From: an uncultured Lachnospiraceae bacterium
GTDB lineage: Bacteria; Bacillota; Clostridia; Lachnospirales; Lachnospiraceae
Assembly (NCBI GenBank): GCA_902796005.1
Contig: CADBNF010000029.1
Span: forward strand, 1-42,842
Length of the DNA stretch: 42,842 bases
Reading direction: 5' to 3'
Of this stretch, positions 28,193-36,520 are shown piece after piece; position 1 is the stretch's first letter; every line of letters begins with the position of its first letter. Made by a program: the position numbers and the translations under genes. Under the pieces are notes generated by a model. The model saw only the letters and a program-made list of their open reading frames with translations, made no database searches and was not told where the DNA came from.

Positions 28193-29604
28193 GCTTCCTC
28201 TCCCGATGCTTTCTTTGCGCTGACCAGGTTCTTGGCCCAGGCCCCCTTCTTCACAATAATCAGGCCCAGTACCACACGGATAAGGTCCGCCACCTTTTCA
28301 ATGGTGAAAATACCGATGACCGCGATGGCCGAATACCGGCTCAGGAAGAACACCAGGGGCAGGGAAATCACCATGGTAAAGCAGGCGTCAAAGAAGAAGG
28401 TAATCAGGGTCTTGCCGCCGCAGCGGATGGTAAAGTACAGCGAGTTGTACAACGCGCCGATGGGCAGGTGAATCGCGTTGATCCGCAGCATCATCATGGC
28501 CATCTCCCGGATATCCATGGAGGTGTTGTACAGAAGAGGAATCTTCGGTGCTACCAGGAACATCACCACACCGATGAAGCAGTGCAGGATGAAGGTGAAG
28601 AAGATCAGTTTCCGGTCGGTATCGATGGCCTCCTCTATCCTGCCCGCGCCCAGCTGCTGGCCTACAAAGACCGAGATGGCTGAGCCCATGGACATGTTGA
28701 TGACCATGAATATGGTCACCGCCGTATTGGTGATGTTCATGGCCGCCACCACCTCCAGGCCCCGGGTGGAATAGCTCTGGTTGATCATGGTAATACCCAG
28801 GGAGAAAAGCACTTCATTTAAAATGAGCGGCGCGCCGGTCTTGATGATGTTCTTCAGAAGGCTTCCGGGAATATAGAATTTGCTGTATACCTCTTTGACG
28901 AACTGGTATTTGTTGGAGCGCACATGGGCGAAAATCACGATGATCGCGCATTCCACATACCGGGACAGTACCGTGGCCACCGCGGCGCCCACAACGCCCC
29001 ACTTCGGGAAACCGAATTTACCGAAGATCAGCAGGTAGTTGAAGGTCATGTTGATAATGATGGCGACAACGCTGGCGATCATGGGAACCACCGTCTCTCC
29101 TGCCTCACGTAAGGTGGAGCTGTAGGCATTTACCAGGGCGAAGGGCAGGAAGCCGATGAGCATCACCCTCATATAATCCCGGGCACAGGAGAGGGTTTCC
29201 GCCACCGCGCCGCTGCCGGAGGTATCCGTCAGGAACAGCATGATGAGCCGGTCCCCGGCGAACAGCAGGATAAGGATGCCCGCCACAGCCACCAGGATAC
29301 ACACCAGTATCTTGAAACGGAAGCAGCGTCTGACGCCCTCCGTATCTCCGTTGCCGAAATACTGGGCGCCGTAGATGGAGCCGGCGGAGACGATGCCGAA
29401 CATGGTGATGAAGATGACCATGGACAGCTGGTTGACCACGGATACGCCGGTGATGGCCACCGTGCCCAGTCTGCCTACCATGACATTATCGATAAGGGTA
29501 ACGAAATTCGTCACCGCGCTCTGGATGATGATCGGTACCACAAGCACCAGCAGCCTGTGGTAGAATGCGGCGTCTCCGATGAAACGGTTTCCTTTTCTTT
29601 CCAA
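28189..29604 (-). CDS. MATE family efflux transporter
   Basis: A 471-residue membrane protein with about 12 helices and the MATE signatures: LIDNVMVGRLGTVAITGVSVVNQL near the N terminus and its repeat in the second half (YSTRGLEVVAAMNITNTA). It would export drugs or metabolites in exchange for Na+ or H+. The only plausible start in frame is a TTG at 29604, with AGAGG about 11 bases upstream. The gene lies 32 bases after an alpha/beta hydrolase gene and overlaps mazG by 4 bp, so the three form one operon. Confidence 0.93.
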   Translation of the reverse strand: MERKGNRFIGDAAFYHRLLVLVVPIIIQSAVTNFVTLIDNVMVGRLGTVAITGVSVVNQLSMVIFITMFGIVSAGSIYGAQYFGNGDTEGVRRCFRFKILVCILVAVAGILILLFAGDRLIMLFLTDTSGSGAVAETLSCARDYMRVMLIGFLPFALVNAYSSTLREAGETVVPMIASVVAIIINMTFNYLLIFGKFGFPKWGVVGAAVATVLSRYVECAIIVIFAHVRSNKYQFVKEVYSKFYIPGSLLKNIIKTGAPLILNEVLFSLGITMINQSYSTRGLEVVAAMNITNTAVTIFMVINMSMGSAISVFVGQQLGAGRIEEAIDTDRKLIFFTFILHCFIGVVMFLVAPKIPLLYNTSMDIREMAMMMLRINAIHLPIGALYNSLYFTIRCGGKTLITFFFDACFTMVISLPLVFFLSRYSAIAVIGIFTIEKVADLIRVVLGLIIVKKGAWAKNLVSAKKASGEEA

Positions 29605-29636
29605 TTTTATGTTAACCTCTTTCTGTCGATCCTTTT

Positions 29637-30389
29637 TTACTGTGCCAGCAGGAATTCCATGGTCCGTCTGGCTGCTTTCTTCGAGGCGTGGCCGTTGAAG
29701 CCGTGGCCGCCGCCGGAGATGACCTCCAGACGGGCATTCGGGTAATAATCCTTCGCCAGCTCTTCTGATGAAGCCAGGGGCACCACCGGGTCCCGGTTGC
29801 CGTGCACCAGCAGCACCGGCTTTTCATAGCCCCTGATTTCCCCGTAGATATCCGTATTTATGGCGTCCTCGGTATAGATTTTCCCTAAGGGGACGTCCCA
29901 GAGCTCCTTCATGTCCGGCTCTCCCGCATCCCGCATTTCCTGCGCGTGCCTGCCGATACCCACCGCCGGATACCAGAGCACGAGGCCGGCGCTTTCCTCC
30001 GGGCACCTGGCGCCTGCAAGGGCTGCCACATAACCGCCCTGGCTCTCTCCGCCCAGGAACAGCTTCTCCGGATTCACCTCCGGCTGCTCCTTCAGGTAAC
30101 GCAGCACGGCCAGGCAGTCCTCCGTCTCCGTCAGCACCGACATTTCCAGGGTGCTGCCGTCGCTGGTGCTTAACAGGCCGCCGCCGCAGAAATCAAAAAG
30201 CGCCAGGGCCAGGCCGTTTTCCGCGAACAGCGGACCGTAATGGGAAAGCTCGCCGAAATTGCTGCCGAAGCCGTGGCAGAAGATCAGTGTCGTAAACTGC
30301 CCTGCCGGATTCTCCGGATAATAAAAGATTCCTCTTATGTTTTTTCCGTCCGCTTTTGCGACGGTAAATGCTCTCTGTGTGAAACTCAT
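29637..30389 (-). CDS. Alpha/beta hydrolase
   Basis: A 250-residue serine hydrolase with FCHGFGSNFGE (oxyanion loop), the nucleophile elbow GGESQGGY, a probable acid in HGNRDPVVPL and catalytic His in GGGHGF. The closest look-alikes are cytoplasmic esterases or acylaminoacyl-peptidase-like proteins; no signal peptide is present. The ATG at 30389 has AGAGGA 6 bases upstream. First gene of the hydrolase-MATE-mazG operon; a TATAAT at 30441-30446 with a poor -35 is the likely promoter. Confidence 0.88.
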   Translation of the reverse strand: MSFTQRAFTVAKADGKNIRGIFYYPENPAGQFTTLIFCHGFGSNFGELSHYGPLFAENGLALALFDFCGGGLLSTSDGSTLEMSVLTETEDCLAVLRYLKEQPEVNPEKLFLGGESQGGYVAALAGARCPEESAGLVLWYPAVGIGRHAQEMRDAGEPDMKELWDVPLGKIYTEDAINTDIYGEIRGYEKPVLLVHGNRDPVVPLASSEELAKDYYPNARLEVISGGGHGFNGHASKKAARRTMEFLLAQ

Positions 30390-30462
30390 TTTTTCCTCTG
30401 TGTTATCCTGCTGTTTTTCTCAAATGTGCATTGAAAATTTATTATATATGATATTCCGGCAA

Positions 30463-30490
30463 TTGAAAAGGGGGAGAAGCATGGTATACT
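30463..30490 (+). promoter_or_regulatory. Promoter of the FAD oxidoreductase gene
   Basis: TTGAAA (30463-30468), a 16-base spacer and TATACT (30485-30490). The predicted start near 30497 leaves a leader of only about 18 bases before the ATG at 30515. Confidence 0.65.
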
Positions 30491-30514
30491 GAAAGATAGT
30501 AGGAGGTGAAATCA

Positions 30515-32065
30515 ATGCAGCCTGTAAGAAAAGAACTTTTTTGTGATCTTTGTATTATCGGCGGCGGCGTAGGCGGCTGCGCGGCGGCCATCGAAGCGGC
30601 CCGGAAGGGCCTTCATGTCATCCTTGTGGAAAAGGGCGTTTCCTTGGGCGGTCTTGCCACCAACGGTTATGTGCCCCAGATAGCGGGCGGCACCGAGGGT
30701 ATCTGCCTGGAATTCGCCAAGGAGCTGGAAAAGCGGGGACATTTGAGAAAGCTGAAGGTTCCGGGCGGACCGGAGGAGGGCTTTTACCGGAATTCCAGCT
30801 TTGAGCCGGAGCACGGCAAATTTGTCCTGGAGGACATGCTCATGGGCGCCGGCGCCAGGATTCTCTACGACGCCACCTGTTTTGACCTGGAGCTGGAGGG
30901 GGAAATCATCAAAGAAGCCTTCTTCCACACCAAGGGCGGCGTGATGGGCATCCGGGCGGAAATGTATATCGACGCCACGGGCGACGCGGACGTGGCCGCC
31001 ATGGCAAAGGTTCCCTGTGAGATCGGCGGCCAGGATTTCGCGGGCCTTAACATTTCCTCCACCCTGGGGTCCCGCTGGTCCGGCGCGAACCTGGAAAAAT
31101 ATTTTGAAGAGGACAGAAAATACCGTAAAAAACAGGCCGACGAGGGTGTGAAGGAGGTTCATCCCCTAATCTACGACCTGGAATGCAAATGGATTGAGGA
31201 GGGAAAGCTTGTCCGCCACGTGGCGAACAAATTCTCCGGCTTCTTCGCCGTGATCATCCCGCCCACAACCCTGGACAATGCGGACTTCGCCACCTTCTCC
31301 TTCCACAGCTATTACTGCCATAATACGGACTGCGAGGACATCACCCGCCAGGTTCTGGAGCAGCACCAGCTGATGAAGGGCTTTGAAGAGTTTTTAAGAA
31401 ATGCGGTTCCGGGTTTTGAAAACGTCCGTCTGGTGGGCACCGGCTCCCTGCCGGGCGTGCGGGAATCCCGCCGGATCTACGGTGAATACATGCTGAAAAC
31501 CGCGGACGTCTGCTGCGGCACCAAATTCGAGGACGGTATCGGCCGTTTCCCGGAGATGCTGGACACCCACCATCCCACCAACAGTGACCTGGTGTTCATG
31601 CGGCATTTCCACATGAAGAATCCTGAAGGCAGCGCCGTCACCCTGCAGGGCTTTGACCCGGCGTATATGCATCCCTTAGGACATCCGGAGGGCGTCCAGG
31701 TCCGGCCTTCACCCGCAGACTGGTGTGATATTCCCTACCGCAGCATCGTGCCGAAGGTCTGCGACAACCTGTTCGTGGTCGGCCGCTGCTGTTCCGCGGA
31801 ATTCCACGCCAACGGCGCCATGCGGATTATCGGTCCCTCCATGGGCACCGGCCAGGCCGCCGGCCTTGCGTCTTACGTGGCCATCACCGAAAAGGTACGC
31901 CCGCGGGACATCGACGGAAGAAGAATCCGGCAGATGCTCATCGAGGAGGGCGTTCCCCTGGACAAGCCCACCGATGAATACTGGGAATTTGTCCGCGAAC
32001 AGGCCGAAGAAGGTGAATTCTTCATCAATCCCGGCGACGCCATAAGTGTAAGGCAGAAGAAATGA
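30515..32065 (+). CDS. FAD-dependent oxidoreductase
   Basis: A 516-residue flavoprotein of the FAD_oxidored family (PF12831-like). The dinucleotide-binding motif is CIIGGGVGGCAAAIEAARKG near the N terminus, followed by EKGVSLGGLATNG. DATGDADVA marks the middle FAD contact and NGAMRIIGPSMGTGQAAGLA the C-terminal FAD loop. Homologues occur in gut Firmicutes as single genes with unknown substrates. The ATG at 30515 is 8 bases after AGGAGG; a GTG at 30506 lies within the ribosome site and is unlikely. Its stop is one base before the long inverted repeat at 32067. Confidence 0.88.
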   Translation: MQPVRKELFCDLCIIGGGVGGCAAAIEAARKGLHVILVEKGVSLGGLATNGYVPQIAGGTEGICLEFAKELEKRGHLRKLKVPGGPEEGFYRNSSFEPEHGKFVLEDMLMGAGARILYDATCFDLELEGEIIKEAFFHTKGGVMGIRAEMYIDATGDADVAAMAKVPCEIGGQDFAGLNISSTLGSRWSGANLEKYFEEDRKYRKKQADEGVKEVHPLIYDLECKWIEEGKLVRHVANKFSGFFAVIIPPTTLDNADFATFSFHSYYCHNTDCEDITRQVLEQHQLMKGFEEFLRNAVPGFENVRLVGTGSLPGVRESRRIYGEYMLKTADVCCGTKFEDGIGRFPEMLDTHHPTNSDLVFMRHFHMKNPEGSAVTLQGFDPAYMHPLGHPEGVQVRPSPADWCDIPYRSIVPKVCDNLFVVGRCCSAEFHANGAMRIIGPSMGTGQAAGLASYVAITEKVRPRDIDGRRIRQMLIEEGVPLDKPTDEYWEFVREQAEEGEFFINPGDAISVRQKK

Positions 32066-32066
32066 C

Positions 32067-32136
32067 GTGACAGAGGGGCGGTTCTTTTGTTATCTTTTGT
32101 TTGCAAAAGATGACAAAAGAACCGCCCCTCTGTCAC
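32067..32136. repeat. 33-bp near-perfect inverted repeat (REP/MITE-like; bidirectional terminator candidate)
   Basis: Arms 32067-32099 and 32104-32136 differ at one base and enclose a 4-base TTTG loop. The arm opens GTGACAGAGGGGCGGTTC and ends in a T/A-rich part. It sits between two convergent genes, and its right end supplies the stop codon of the YolD-like gene (32133-32135). Sequences of this kind (GTGACA-rich, GGGRCGGTTC) recall mobile palindromes seen in multiple copies in Clostridia. There is no separate poly-T tail, so termination would rely on the stem alone. Confidence 0.75.
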
Positions 32137-32531
32137 ACCACAACCTCCAGGATATCGTCCATGGGGATACAGGTTTCATCGGTCAGGACCACCACCTGCA
32201 GCACCGGGTCGATATCCTTCACCCGGCCGGTGACGGTGACGTATGAGCCGCCGGTTTTGCGGCTGTCAGGCAGGAAGTACAGGAATTCCGCCTCGGGCAG
32301 TTCTTTTATGCGCGCCGCCAGCTTCTGCAAAGCCCGGTTGATTTCCTCCTTCGTACTCTCGTCCGGTATCACCTTCTCGAAGGTAAGCCGACCGGCCTCC
32401 GCGATGGCCGCGCCGTGGCCCGTGAGGGCTGCAAATGGCGCAAACTGGGCCGCCCGGTCGTGGTTCGACATCGGCGTCCTCTTTTTCGACTTCGGCGCGG
32501 GAAGATTTATGATATCATCGTAGCGGCTCAT
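32133..32531 (-). CDS. YolD-like protein
   Basis: A 132-residue member of the YolD-like family, recognised by the N-terminal YDDIINLPAPKSKKRTPMSN followed by RAAQFAPFAALTGH and a C-terminal beta-rich part. In Bacillus these genes travel with UmuC-like polymerases and are thought to act as their partners. Here the start overlaps the polymerase stop by 4 bp (ATGA), so the pair is translationally coupled. Its last codons lie in the inverted repeat at 32067-32136. Confidence 0.9.
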   Translation of the reverse strand: MSRYDDIINLPAPKSKKRTPMSNHDRAAQFAPFAALTGHGAAIAEAGRLTFEKVIPDESTKEEINRALQKLAARIKELPEAEFLYFLPDSRKTGGSYVTVTGRVKDIDPVLQVVVLTDETCIPMDDILEVVV

Positions 32532-34027
32532 GCCTTGTGTCCTCCGATCTGGTTGTTTCTCTCCCGGGCCGTGCCGCCCTCCAGATAGTTCATTCCCCTC
32601 AAAATGGCATTCTTGCCGAAGCGCTTCTGGATTTCCAGCACCGCCTTCTGGCGGTTTCTCTCCCGCTCCTCTTCCTTTCGCTCCTGCTCCCGCTTTTCGT
32701 AGTCCGTGAACAGGTCCAGCTGCTCGTACTGCTCTTCCCCGTTCTGCCCGTCCTCTGAAACCAGGTGCATGGCCGCCACATTCAGCCTCCGGACCGTCAG
32801 GTTCCTGTCGACGATTTCCTCAAAAAGCCTCGTCGCAGCCTCCAGGATCAGCTTTCCCGATGCGGTTTTCCTGCCCAGGTTAACCGAGCCGTGGGCGCTT
32901 CCGGGCACCATCCTGCCGTAGAAATCCTTCTTCAATGGGCCGTTATACGCCACCCGGCCGGCCTTTTCTTCCAGGTTTTCCGAATCATAACTGATATGCA
33001 GCACGATCTGGTCCGTGAGCACCCCCTTGTCCACCATGTCCAGCACCAGGGCATCCACCATTTCCCGCATCACAAGCCTGGCCTCTTCATACGCATACGG
33101 TCTGGATAGAACCTGGCCGGAGCTTAAACTGTTGCTCTCAGGCACATAGCCTTTGATGTCCGCCATGGTGCAGGGCTCCACGCCCCAGGCATGATCGATG
33201 AGAAGCTCCGCGTTGATGCCGAAAAGCTTATACAGAAGGTCCTCATCCGTCAGGGAACACCGGGCCACGTCACCCATGGTGTACATGCCGTGGTCCTGCA
33301 GCTTTTTCGTGTAGCCCGGGCCCACCCGCCAGAAATCCGTAAGCGGCCGGTGCTCCCACAATTCTCTTCGGTAGCTCATCTCGTCCAGCTCGGCTATCCG
33401 CACCCCGTTCTCATCCGGGGGCATCTTCTTTGCCACGATATCCATGGCCACCTTGCACAGATACAGATTGGTGCCTATGCCGGCGGTGGCGGTGATGCCG
33501 GTGATGCCCACCACCTCCCGGACCAGCATCATGGCAAATTCCTTTGCGGTCATCTTCGCCGTGGCGAGGTAATCGGTCACGTCGATGAACACCTCGTCGA
33601 TGGAATAGACGTGCACGTCCTCCGGGGCCACATATTTCATGTAAATGGAGTAAATCTTCGTGCTGCAGCGGATATAATGGGCCATCCGGGGCGGCGCCAC
33701 GATATAGTCCAGCTTAAGGGAAGGATTTTCCGCCAACTCCCGGGCGTCATCGGAGCTTCCGGTGAATTTCCCGCCCGGTGCCTTTGCCAGCCGCTCTTTA
33801 TTGATTTCCTTTACCTTCGCCACAACCTCGAAAAGCCGCGGCCGGCCGGATACCCCCAGGGCTTTCAGGGCAGGGGAAACAGCCAGACAGATGGTTTTCT
33901 CTGTCCGGCTTTCATCCGCCACCACAAGATTTGTATTCAGGGGGTCTCTGCCCATGGCTACGCATTCCACCGACGCGTAATAGGATTTCAGGTCGATGGC
34001 CACGTACTGCCTCTGTTTTTCGGCCAC
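32528..34027 (-). CDS. Y-family translesion DNA polymerase (UvrX/UmuC-like)
   Basis: The 499-residue polymerase has Y-family catalytic acids in AIDLKSYYASVE (Asp12) and SIDEVFID (Asp144, Glu145), with a thumb and little finger typical of the UmuC/UvrX group of Firmicutes (GITGITATAGIGTNLYLCK, DFWRVGPGYTKKL). Near the C terminus QLDLF at 436-440 is a consensus beta-clamp-binding pentapeptide, followed by a highly charged Glu/Arg-rich helix. The start is a GTG at 34027 with only a weak ribosome site. I looked for a LexA box upstream and found none I could support. Expected role: DNA-damage bypass and mutagenesis. Confidence 0.93.
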   Translation of the reverse strand: MAEKQRQYVAIDLKSYYASVECVAMGRDPLNTNLVVADESRTEKTICLAVSPALKALGVSGRPRLFEVVAKVKEINKERLAKAPGGKFTGSSDDARELAENPSLKLDYIVAPPRMAHYIRCSTKIYSIYMKYVAPEDVHVYSIDEVFIDVTDYLATAKMTAKEFAMMLVREVVGITGITATAGIGTNLYLCKVAMDIVAKKMPPDENGVRIAELDEMSYRRELWEHRPLTDFWRVGPGYTKKLQDHGMYTMGDVARCSLTDEDLLYKLFGINAELLIDHAWGVEPCTMADIKGYVPESNSLSSGQVLSRPYAYEEARLVMREMVDALVLDMVDKGVLTDQIVLHISYDSENLEEKAGRVAYNGPLKKDFYGRMVPGSAHGSVNLGRKTASGKLILEAATRLFEEIVDRNLTVRRLNVAAMHLVSEDGQNGEEQYEQLDLFTDYEKREQERKEEERERNRQKAVLEIQKRFGKNAILRGMNYLEGGTARERNNQIGGHKA

Positions 34028-34116
34028 TTTGTCTGTCCCCGCCTTCTGTATTGTCCGTGTTTTTATCAGTATACCATATTATCCGGTCCGTTTTTCAACC
34101 CTTCCGGGTCATTTTC

Positions 34117-34145
34117 TTGCACAAGTGACAGCCCTGTGCTATACT
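34117..34145 (+). promoter_or_regulatory. Promoter of the ABC-F gene
   Basis: TTGCAC (34117-34122), a 17-base spacer and TATACT (34140-34145), giving a leader of about 258 bases before the ATG at 34410. Confidence 0.7.
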
Positions 34146-34151
34146 TTATGC

Positions 34152-34409
34152 AAATAGAAGAGAAAGGCGCATCCGTTTGCGGCGGTGTGAAGATGATAAA
34201 CAGATAATTTTTCAGGAAATGCAAACACAGATAACTGATTAAAGCCATGGAAGACGGCAGTTTTCCCCGGTTTTGTTTGCGTAGACTGAAAATAAGATCT
34301 GTTGGATTCACACGGTCGGATTGCGGCTTTTTACGCAAACATTATATTCACCTTGTTAAAACAGGATCTTATTTCATCCGCGCAGTTTAAGAACAGAGGT
34401 GATTTTTTT
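34152..34409 (+). promoter_or_regulatory. Long structured leader of the ABC-F gene
   Basis: The leader holds two long-range pairings that cannot form together: GTTTGCGTA (34275-34283) with TACGCAAAC (34332-34340), and a 14-bp stem of 34290-34303 with 34360-34374 (one bulge). GTTTGC at 34175 and GCAAAC at 34221 add a third option. Short ORFs inside it include a 47-codon frame from the ATG at 34247 ending at 34390, but none has a clear ribosome site. Leaders of this length often attenuate antibiotic-resistance ABC-F genes. No classical U-run terminator is visible. Confidence 0.5.
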
Positions 34410-35954
34410 ATGCTTCAGATTCATCATTTAACCCTTACCCACAGGAAGGATCTGCGGGTTCTGATAAAGGATTTCAGCTTCGTGCTGAATAAAGGCGACA
34501 AGGCAGTCCTGGTGGGCGAGGAAGGAAACGGCAAATCCACCCTGCTGAAATGGATTTACGATCCGGCCCTTACAGAAGGCTATATGGAGGCGGAAGGCGC
34601 CCGGGATACCGGCGGCGCCCTTTTGGGCTATCTTCCCCAGGAGCTTGCGAAAGAGGACGCTTCAAAAACGGTTTTTGAATACTTTTCGGACCTGCCTGCC
34701 TTTCAGGAGGCAAATGCCGCCGACCTGTACCGGATGGCTTCTTCCCTGCAGTTTCCGGAAACCCTGTACTACGAAAACCGGCGGATGGATACCCTCTCCG
34801 GCGGCGAGCGGGTAAAGGCCCAGCTTGCGGGCATCCTGCTGGCCTCCCCGGACATCCTGCTGCTGGACGAGCCCTCCAACGACATTGATATCGACACCCT
34901 GCTGCGGCTGGAAAAGACGATACTGGATTTCCCCGGCGGGATACTGTTCATCTCCCACGACGAAACCCTGATCGAACGCACTGCCAACCGGGTGGTGCTT
35001 CTCGAGCAGCTGCGGCACAAAACCGTTCCCCGCGTCACCATGGCCAATGTACCCTTTCAGGTCTTCATGGAAAACCGAAGGCGGGCCTTTGACCAGCAGG
35101 CCAGGGAAGCGGCGGATGAACGCAGGGAGGAGAAAAAGGCCCTGGAGAGATTCCGGAAAATCCAGCAGGCCGTGGAGCATGACCAGAATAACGTCTCCCG
35201 GCAGGATCCCCACAGCGGCCGTCTCCTGAAGAAAAAAATGAAGGCCGTTAAGGCCATGGAAAAGCGCTACGAACGGGAGCATGCGGAAATGACGCAGATG
35301 CCCGAGGAGGAAGCCGCCATCACCATCCGCTTTGAAAGGCAAAGGGCAATGCCCGCCGGCAAGACGGTCATCGAACTTAACCTGCCGAAACTCTATGCGC
35401 CTTCCGGGGCCCTGCTTGCGGAAAATATCGCCCTTACCGTGAAGGGTCCGGAGAAAATCTGCATCATCGGCCGCAACGGGGCCGGCAAAACCACCCTCAT
35501 CCGGCAGATTGCGGCAGAACTCCTTGCCCGGCCGGACCTGAAGGCCTGCTACATGCCCCAGAACTATGAGGAAATGCTTCCCTTCGACGCCTCCCCGGTG
35601 GACTACCTGGCGCCTTCGGGCTCCAAAGATGAAAAAACCGCCGTGCGGACCTTTCTCGGATCCATGAAATACACGGCGGATGAAATGTTCCACCCCATCC
35701 GGGAGCTGTCCGGCGGGCAGAAAGCCAAGCTTCTTCTCCTGAAAATGAGCCTTACGGAAGCGGACGTGCTGATCCTGGATGAACCCACCCGGAATTTCTC
35801 GCCGCTTTCCGCGCCGGAGGTCAGGAATATCCTGAAAGGCTTCTCCGGCGCTGTCATCAGTATTTCCCATGACCGTAAATTCATCCGGGAGGTCTGTGAT
35901 AAGGTATATGTTCTGACCCCGCAGGGGCTTGAAGCGACGGAAGCTGCGTTTTAG
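34410..35954 (+). CDS. ABC-F family ATPase (ribosome-protection type)
   Basis: A 514-residue soluble protein with two ABC cassettes and no transmembrane segment. Cassette 1: Walker A GEEGNGKST, signature LSGGERVKAQLAG, Walker B ILLLDEPSNDID. A long charged linker (about residues 225-330, rich in Arg, Glu and Lys) follows. Cassette 2: Walker A GRNGAGKTT, signature LSGGQKAKLLLLK, Walker B LILDEPTRNFSPLS. NFSPLS in place of NHLD is typical of a subgroup of resistance-type ABC-F proteins. These bind the ribosomal E site and can dislodge antibiotics. The frame opens at a TTG (34302), but the ATG at 34410 after AGAGGTGAT is the evident start. Its stop overlaps the convergent lipoprotein stop by 3 bp. 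Confidence 0.92.
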   Translation: MLQIHHLTLTHRKDLRVLIKDFSFVLNKGDKAVLVGEEGNGKSTLLKWIYDPALTEGYMEAEGARDTGGALLGYLPQELAKEDASKTVFEYFSDLPAFQEANAADLYRMASSLQFPETLYYENRRMDTLSGGERVKAQLAGILLASPDILLLDEPSNDIDIDTLLRLEKTILDFPGGILFISHDETLIERTANRVVLLEQLRHKTVPRVTMANVPFQVFMENRRRAFDQQAREAADERREEKKALERFRKIQQAVEHDQNNVSRQDPHSGRLLKKKMKAVKAMEKRYEREHAEMTQMPEEEAAITIRFERQRAMPAGKTVIELNLPKLYAPSGALLAENIALTVKGPEKICIIGRNGAGKTTLIRQIAAELLARPDLKACYMPQNYEEMLPFDASPVDYLAPSGSKDEKTAVRTFLGSMKYTADEMFHPIRELSGGQKAKLLLLKMSLTEADVLILDEPTRNFSPLSAPEVRNILKGFSGAVISISHDRKFIREVCDKVYVLTPQGLEATEAAF

Positions 35955-36409
35955 CGGTATTGGTCATTCACAATGGTGACCACGACCTTCACGGTTCTCT
36001 CCCCATTGGCATTGGCGTAGTCCGCCTGGTATTCCGTCAGCCGGGCTTCAATGCTCACGGTTCCTTCATACCAGGTATATTCCGGATCCAGCACCACGTT
36101 CTGTCCGGCATAATCGGGATTGCCGAAGGCCTTTTTAAGCTGTTTAAACACGTCTTCGGCATCCTTATCGATAACCACAAAGGTGTACTGCACTTCATAC
36201 AGGCCGTCACCGCTGTGATACGTCCAGACCTTCTGGACCTCATAGCCGGCGCATTTTGCCCTGTTCCAGCCCCTGTCTGCGGTCTGGTTCTCCGTCTCGC
36301 CCCAGTGGTGGCCGTTTAAATAATTCTTTTTGCCGCCGCAGCCAAGCAGTGTGCAGCTGATGATTAATACAACCCAAAACAAGATGCTGAATTTTTTTAA
36401 TTTCGTCAT
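35951..36409 (-). CDS. Small lipoprotein
   Basis: A 152-residue exported protein: a short basic start (MTKLKKF), a hydrophobic helix and a lipobox ending LLGC at residue 24. The mature part is a beta-rich domain with alternating hydrophobic strands (EVQYTFVVIDKD, VKVVVTIVND) of no family I recognise. GGAGG lies 6 bases before the ATG at 36409. A TATAAT at 36465-36470 with a poor -35 may be its promoter. Confidence 0.8.
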   Translation of the reverse strand: MTKLKKFSILFWVVLIISCTLLGCGGKKNYLNGHHWGETENQTADRGWNRAKCAGYEVQKVWTYHSGDGLYEVQYTFVVIDKDAEDVFKQLKKAFGNPDYAGQNVVLDPEYTWYEGTVSIEARLTEYQADYANANGERTVKVVVTIVNDQYR

Positions 36410-36520
36410 TTTTATCCTCCTTATCGGGCCTTTGGCCCTGCAGCATTTTTCTGTTCTGACTGCATTATATAAAGGAGGCTGTGCAAATTTGTTTTCAGCC
36501 GTATTTTATGCAAAAAAGCT

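Noticed and set aside
34148-34207. 19-codon ORF at the beginning of the ABC-F leader
   Set aside because: Its ATG lies at or before the predicted transcription start and has no ribosome site; kept only as a possibility within the leader entry.
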